From Amorphochlora amoebiformis (taxonomy: Eukaryota > Cercozoa > Chlorarachniophyceae), in the NCBI GenBank assembly GCA_054601695.1, contig BAAHQB010000100.1, forward strand, positions 558,001 through 622,000: a DNA stretch of 64,000 nucleotides. Direction: 5' to 3'. This document shows positions 25,478 through 64,000 of this stretch, one piece after another. The stretch's first letter is position 1. Each line of letters begins with the position of its first letter. Position numbers and translations under genes: made by a program. Under the pieces are notes generated by a model. It saw nothing but the letters and a program-made list of their open reading frames with translations. It was not told where the DNA came from and made no database searches.

Positions 25478-26037
25478 GAGTTATGAGCGGAGATTGGAAA
25501 TCGGAAGCTAAGATAACCTGAAACCAGTTTCTAGAGTTTCGCGATTTCTCTAGATCTGCTTCGATAGTGTTGTGTATGTAAACGTTTATAGTTATCAGTA
25601 CTAGTTGAGATGTGATCATGAGCTGAAAATTCTAGAAATTATCAAGTGAGTAAATGTGTAGATCATATGTTTTCATGCATAGTAATAAAACTAGAAAAAC
25701 CAGAATTAGAGTCTACCTTTGTGATGTCGTGGGTGACTCTGGCAAACAAGGTAAATTGGGCTAGCTAGGGCCTGCATCTACTGAGTCCACTTGGTAGTAT
25801 ATCTGCGGTATAGCCTCAAACTAGGCCTACTCACGCACATATGATGATAGATGATTCAGATATAACATCGGCCTTCCCACTGATCAAGCGTTAAGTGACT
25901 CGAATGACGGTAATTTTCAGAGCTTACTAGCTTAATCTTCTAGTTTATTGCGGGCAAAACTGCTAGTCTATTAAACACTTTTGTCCGGATCCAACTCAGA
26001 TATCACGATGGTAGGATACAAGGGTGTAGCTGTCGAG
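25478..26037. other. Convergent intergenic region between EGY and channel genes
   Basis: Unique sequence without microsatellites or convincing exons, holding the two 3' ends that face each other. No clear polyadenylation signal could be chosen. Confidence 0.5.
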
Positions 26038-57139
<31,102 letters not shown>

Positions 57140-57584
57140 TTTCGGATTCTAGTCCTCTTCGGGTTTTCTTCTCCCTTCCGGGTCTAGAAGGTGCAAGATG
57201 GGCCTTGTTGGGCTCGAGATACGTGGAAAAGGATAAGGTCGCTTTCCAATTTGCCACCTGGAACACCCCCCGAGATGAAAACAAGATATGAATAAACAAA
57301 TACCTTCCTTCAACATTCTACACTGTCTTTCGTCTTTTTCAAGCCGAATACTCAAACATGGTTGCATAAGTATTGCAAAAATGCACACCAGAGTTGGAAG
57401 GGTCACCACAATGGCTGACACAGCCTGTCACACAGGTGCGTGACAAAATGTCATAACAGGATATCTATGGAATAATATCCGAATATCTTAGATTAAATCT
57501 CTAAGTCGGAAGTTCGGAACCCATGATACGCAGGAACTTGCCAGGAAGTTTGCCAAAAACACATGTAAAAATATCGGCCAACGC
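57140..57584. promoter_or_regulatory. Divergent promoter region, channel and eight-TM genes
   Basis: 445 bp of repeat-free sequence separates the start of the minus-strand channel gene (57139) from that of the plus-strand membrane-protein gene (57585). A minus-strand open frame (57421, MSAIVVTLPTLVCIFAIL) could be spliced in phase to the channel's first exon but is unsupported. No core promoter motif was assigned. Confidence 0.45.
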
Positions 57585-59094
57585 ATGTTTTTTAAGGCGA
57601 ATTCTGCGGTTGGCGGCATGGATGAAGATGGGATAAGCCCACGCAGCGCAAGAGGTATGAGGGACCCAGTAGAAGGACTAGGTTGATGATGAGAACTCTT
57701 TTCTCCTCCAGGCATCGCGGAGGCTCGTAGGTTGAAATTCTTGAAGGAGGGGCAATGTATCGTTGGATGGTGAGTTCTACTACTTCCGATTTCTCGATTC
57801 CACCCTGAAATTGTGATCACGGGCTAGATAGGGACCTTTATGGCAGAACATTGCCCCAACCTTTCTGGTCTGGGGTTGTGACGTCTCAGTTTAATTGAAA
57901 TTCTTAAGGTCTCAAGTGTACTATTATGACGGCCCTCTCATCGTCCTCTCCGGCGTGACCCTGTATTTGCTCGCCAGTCAGGCGGCTGCCGGTAGTGTTT
58001 TAAGATTTGATGATACAAAAACATGTCTGATTCCGCTAATCTCCTTGCAGGTGTTCCCTTTGTTCAGCCTCTTTGGATGTTCCTGTATTCATCCCTTGTA
58101 ATCGCTGTGCAGTGGCTTGTCTGGCGGCTTTTTGCCCCAGAAGTGTTTGCTGGGCAGCCGGGGGGGTTTTGGCGATACTTTTGGATAGCGACATTGCTAT
58201 TTGGAGTAATCTCGGGGTTGGGCTCCCTCGATGTTTGGAAGAAGAAGAATTATCTTGTCGCCGTACATGTTCTTCTGGCCATCCTCCGCGGCCTGTGCCT
58301 GCTCTTCACAACCGTGGTATGGCCCACCCTCCTATACTATCGGGCGCATAAAATGCGACTACGTTGCGGGCGAAAGCACTTGTTCACGTGGATGATGTTT
58401 GTGTCGCTCACCATCTCTGGCATCGGTGGGGCGCTGCTTGTGTTGGGAAGTGAGTACTAACTTGACTTTCGAGTGACATTATGGGTGCGCAGTTACCTTC
58501 TAGCTCACTGTTGAATTGCTCGTTCTCTCCGTATTTGCTGTATCACAGGCTCTCTCGCGGGAATCTTCTACCTCAGCAACGTGTTCTTCATTTGCTTTAT
58601 CGCCGTCAACATTCTAATATTCGACTGGAGAGGAAAGCAGACTTACCACGAGGTAATCCTTAAATTCTTCTGCTTGTGTTACCTGATCCTCATACCTTGA
58701 TTTAATCTTAATAAGGCTGCCACCATCACTTTTTGCGCCGCCGCGGTGTCTGCAGGGCCGTTCGTAGCGACCGTCGGCTTTCTCGGTCTGCGGAGCGCCG
58801 CCTTTTGTAATAGCTCTCCTCTTTGTTCTTCCTCACTCCCTCTCTTCTGCTTGATTTTCTTCTATCACGTTTTCTTCTCTCTCCCGTCTAGCTTCACGGT
58901 CGACATCCTGAATCCGACACCATATGGTATGTTGTACAATAGACACGCCGATCCTCGGCATGGTATACTTCCTATGCATCCCCGCGGCCGCTATCTCGCT
59001 GTACCAAGACCTCGCGGACCTCATCCAGCTTGAGAACCGGGAGGTCGTCCAGCTGCCAATGTTCACGATCCAGATCTTCCAGGTTCCCAACTAG
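57585..59094 (+). CDS. Multi-pass membrane protein, about eight helices, family unknown
   Basis: Seven exons join in phase to 318 aa: 57585-57654, 57712-57769, 57909-57991, 58051-58449, 58549-58652, 58716-58806, 58943-59094. A cytosolic start of about 45 residues (SPRSARGIAEARRLKFLKEG) precedes about eight hydrophobic segments, including GPLIVLSGVTLYLLASQ, WMFLYSSLVIAVQWLVW, YFWIATLLFGVISGLG, LVAVHVLLAILRGLCLLF, FVSLTISGIGGALLVLG, FYLSNVFFICFIAVNILI, ATITFCAAAVSAG and LGMVYFLCIPAAAISLY, then a tail ending IFQVPN. I do not recognise the family. The 399-nt fourth exon is the longest in the window. The intron 58807-58942 is partly open in the upstream frame, so retention or a different acceptor is possible. 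Introns of 57-63 nt at 57655, 57992 and 58653 are of the default class. Confidence 0.72.
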
Positions 59095-59305
59095 ATTGGT
59101 ATATGATGTGGTATTGAGATGATGATGACTCTAAAAATTAATAAAATGGGGCTTGCGGGTGCGAGCGCATCACTTTTTCACTGGTCCAATTATAAAAGCA
59201 ATAACATGGTGTTTCTGGCTGTGAGAGCATACATACTCATTGTAAGTATGTACATGCGTAGTGTGTAATTATGTCTCAACCCTTGAAAGATTTTTCTGTA
59301 CGCAG
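59095..59305. other. Short intergenic region or 5' intron of the next gene
   Basis: Repeat-poor sequence between the stop at 59094 and the exon whose acceptor (ACGCAG) ends at 59305. Because the next exon follows an acceptor-like site, part of this may be a 5' UTR intron. Confidence 0.4.
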
Positions 59306-63597
<4,292 letters not shown>

Positions 63598-63797
63598 GTA
63601 GTAACCAGAACCCTTCTCATGTCCTTTATAGCTCACATACATACATTTATTAATATATTCATATGTTAGTGTGAGATCGTGTAGTTACGATCTGAAATTT
63701 CTGATTAGTTCTGCTGAAGGGGTAGAGGCTAGAACAATATGGCCTGACCTACCCTAATCATGCTCTTAAAATACTTGGGATATATGTTTGAACGCGT

Positions 63798-63845
63798 GTA
63801 GCTGTGAAGCTATATATATATATTAGCTGTGAAGCTATATATATA
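63798..63845 (+). repeat. Short direct repeat, TAGCTGTGAAGCTATATAT
   Basis: Two adjacent copies separated by a TA run near the right edge; no exon was identified after 63597. Confidence 0.85.
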
Positions 63846-63911
63846 TATGTATTATATATGCAAATATATCATATATATATATATATATTTATATTATAAT
63901 ATATATATATG

Positions 63912-63960
<49 letters not shown>

Positions 63961-64000
63961 GGAGGAATAGGCTTTGGGTGTAGATCTAGTAGTATCCCCT

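Noticed and set aside
57149-57421. Minus-strand open frame beginning MSAIVVTLPTLVCIFAIL, like a signal peptide
   Set aside because: It could be spliced in phase to the channel, but a secretory signal before the long cytosolic N-terminus of a TPC makes no sense. Kept only as a possible 5' UTR exon.
58926-58942. A 16-nt intron in the eight-helix gene
   Set aside because: GT...AG ends exist and the frame would fit locally, but the exon before it does not keep phase with 58806. A single 136-nt intron explains the data better.

Overview
This is intron-rich nuclear DNA from a eukaryote. No bacterial operons, rRNA or tRNA genes, CRISPR arrays or intact transposons were seen. About nine tenths of the window is simple sequence: (TA)n everywhere, three large (GA)n arrays (up to about 0.9 kb), CT-rich blocks, AAT runs, and about a dozen internal TTAGGG/CCCTAA arrays. 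Nearly all long open frames in it are translated microsatellites (poly-IY, SLSL, ERER) and are not genes. A gene for an EGY-type plastid M50 metalloprotease suggests a photosynthetic lineage, probably an alga. TTAGGG is the common eukaryotic telomere repeat and does not identify the group. I cannot name the organism.

The real genes are chains of very short exons, typically 40-100 nt, separated by GT-AG introns. I found them by reading both strands for segments with an AG before them, a GT after them, coding-like composition and matching splice phase, then checking the joined proteins against known families. From left to right: an incomplete minus-strand gene (below 245 to 2815); a 14-exon minus-strand gene for an aspartyl/asparaginyl beta-hydroxylase-like protein (3859-15885, about 290 aa); a doubtful small membrane ORF (16158-16396, minus); a plus-strand EGY/S2P-type intramembrane metalloprotease of about 27 exons (16618-25477, about 718 aa); a minus-strand gene of about 31 kb and 43 exons for a two-domain voltage-gated cation channel of the two-pore channel (TPC) type (26038-57139, about 998 aa); a divergent plus-strand gene for a protein with about eight membrane segments (57585-59094, 318 aa); and the 5' part of another plus-strand gene (59306 to beyond 63597).

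Two intron classes occur. A default class of about 51-65 nt dominates the middle of the EGY gene. A second class is inflated to hundreds or thousands of bases by TA, GA and telomere-like repeats and makes up nearly all of the TPC gene. Intron density is about 13-15 per kb of coding sequence, which is extreme.

The most striking unexplained feature is that many exons are accompanied, inside the neighbouring intron only, by one to seven decayed partial copies of their own exon-intron boundary, each separated by (TA)n. Copies lying upstream usually keep the acceptor and the 5' part of the exon. Copies lying downstream usually keep the 3' part and the donor. This appears in at least five genes and includes the pore and S6 exons of the channel.

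All gene models are ab initio readings of the sequence by eye. Splice-phase agreement across consecutive junctions and family motifs are the main support; no transcript or database evidence was available.
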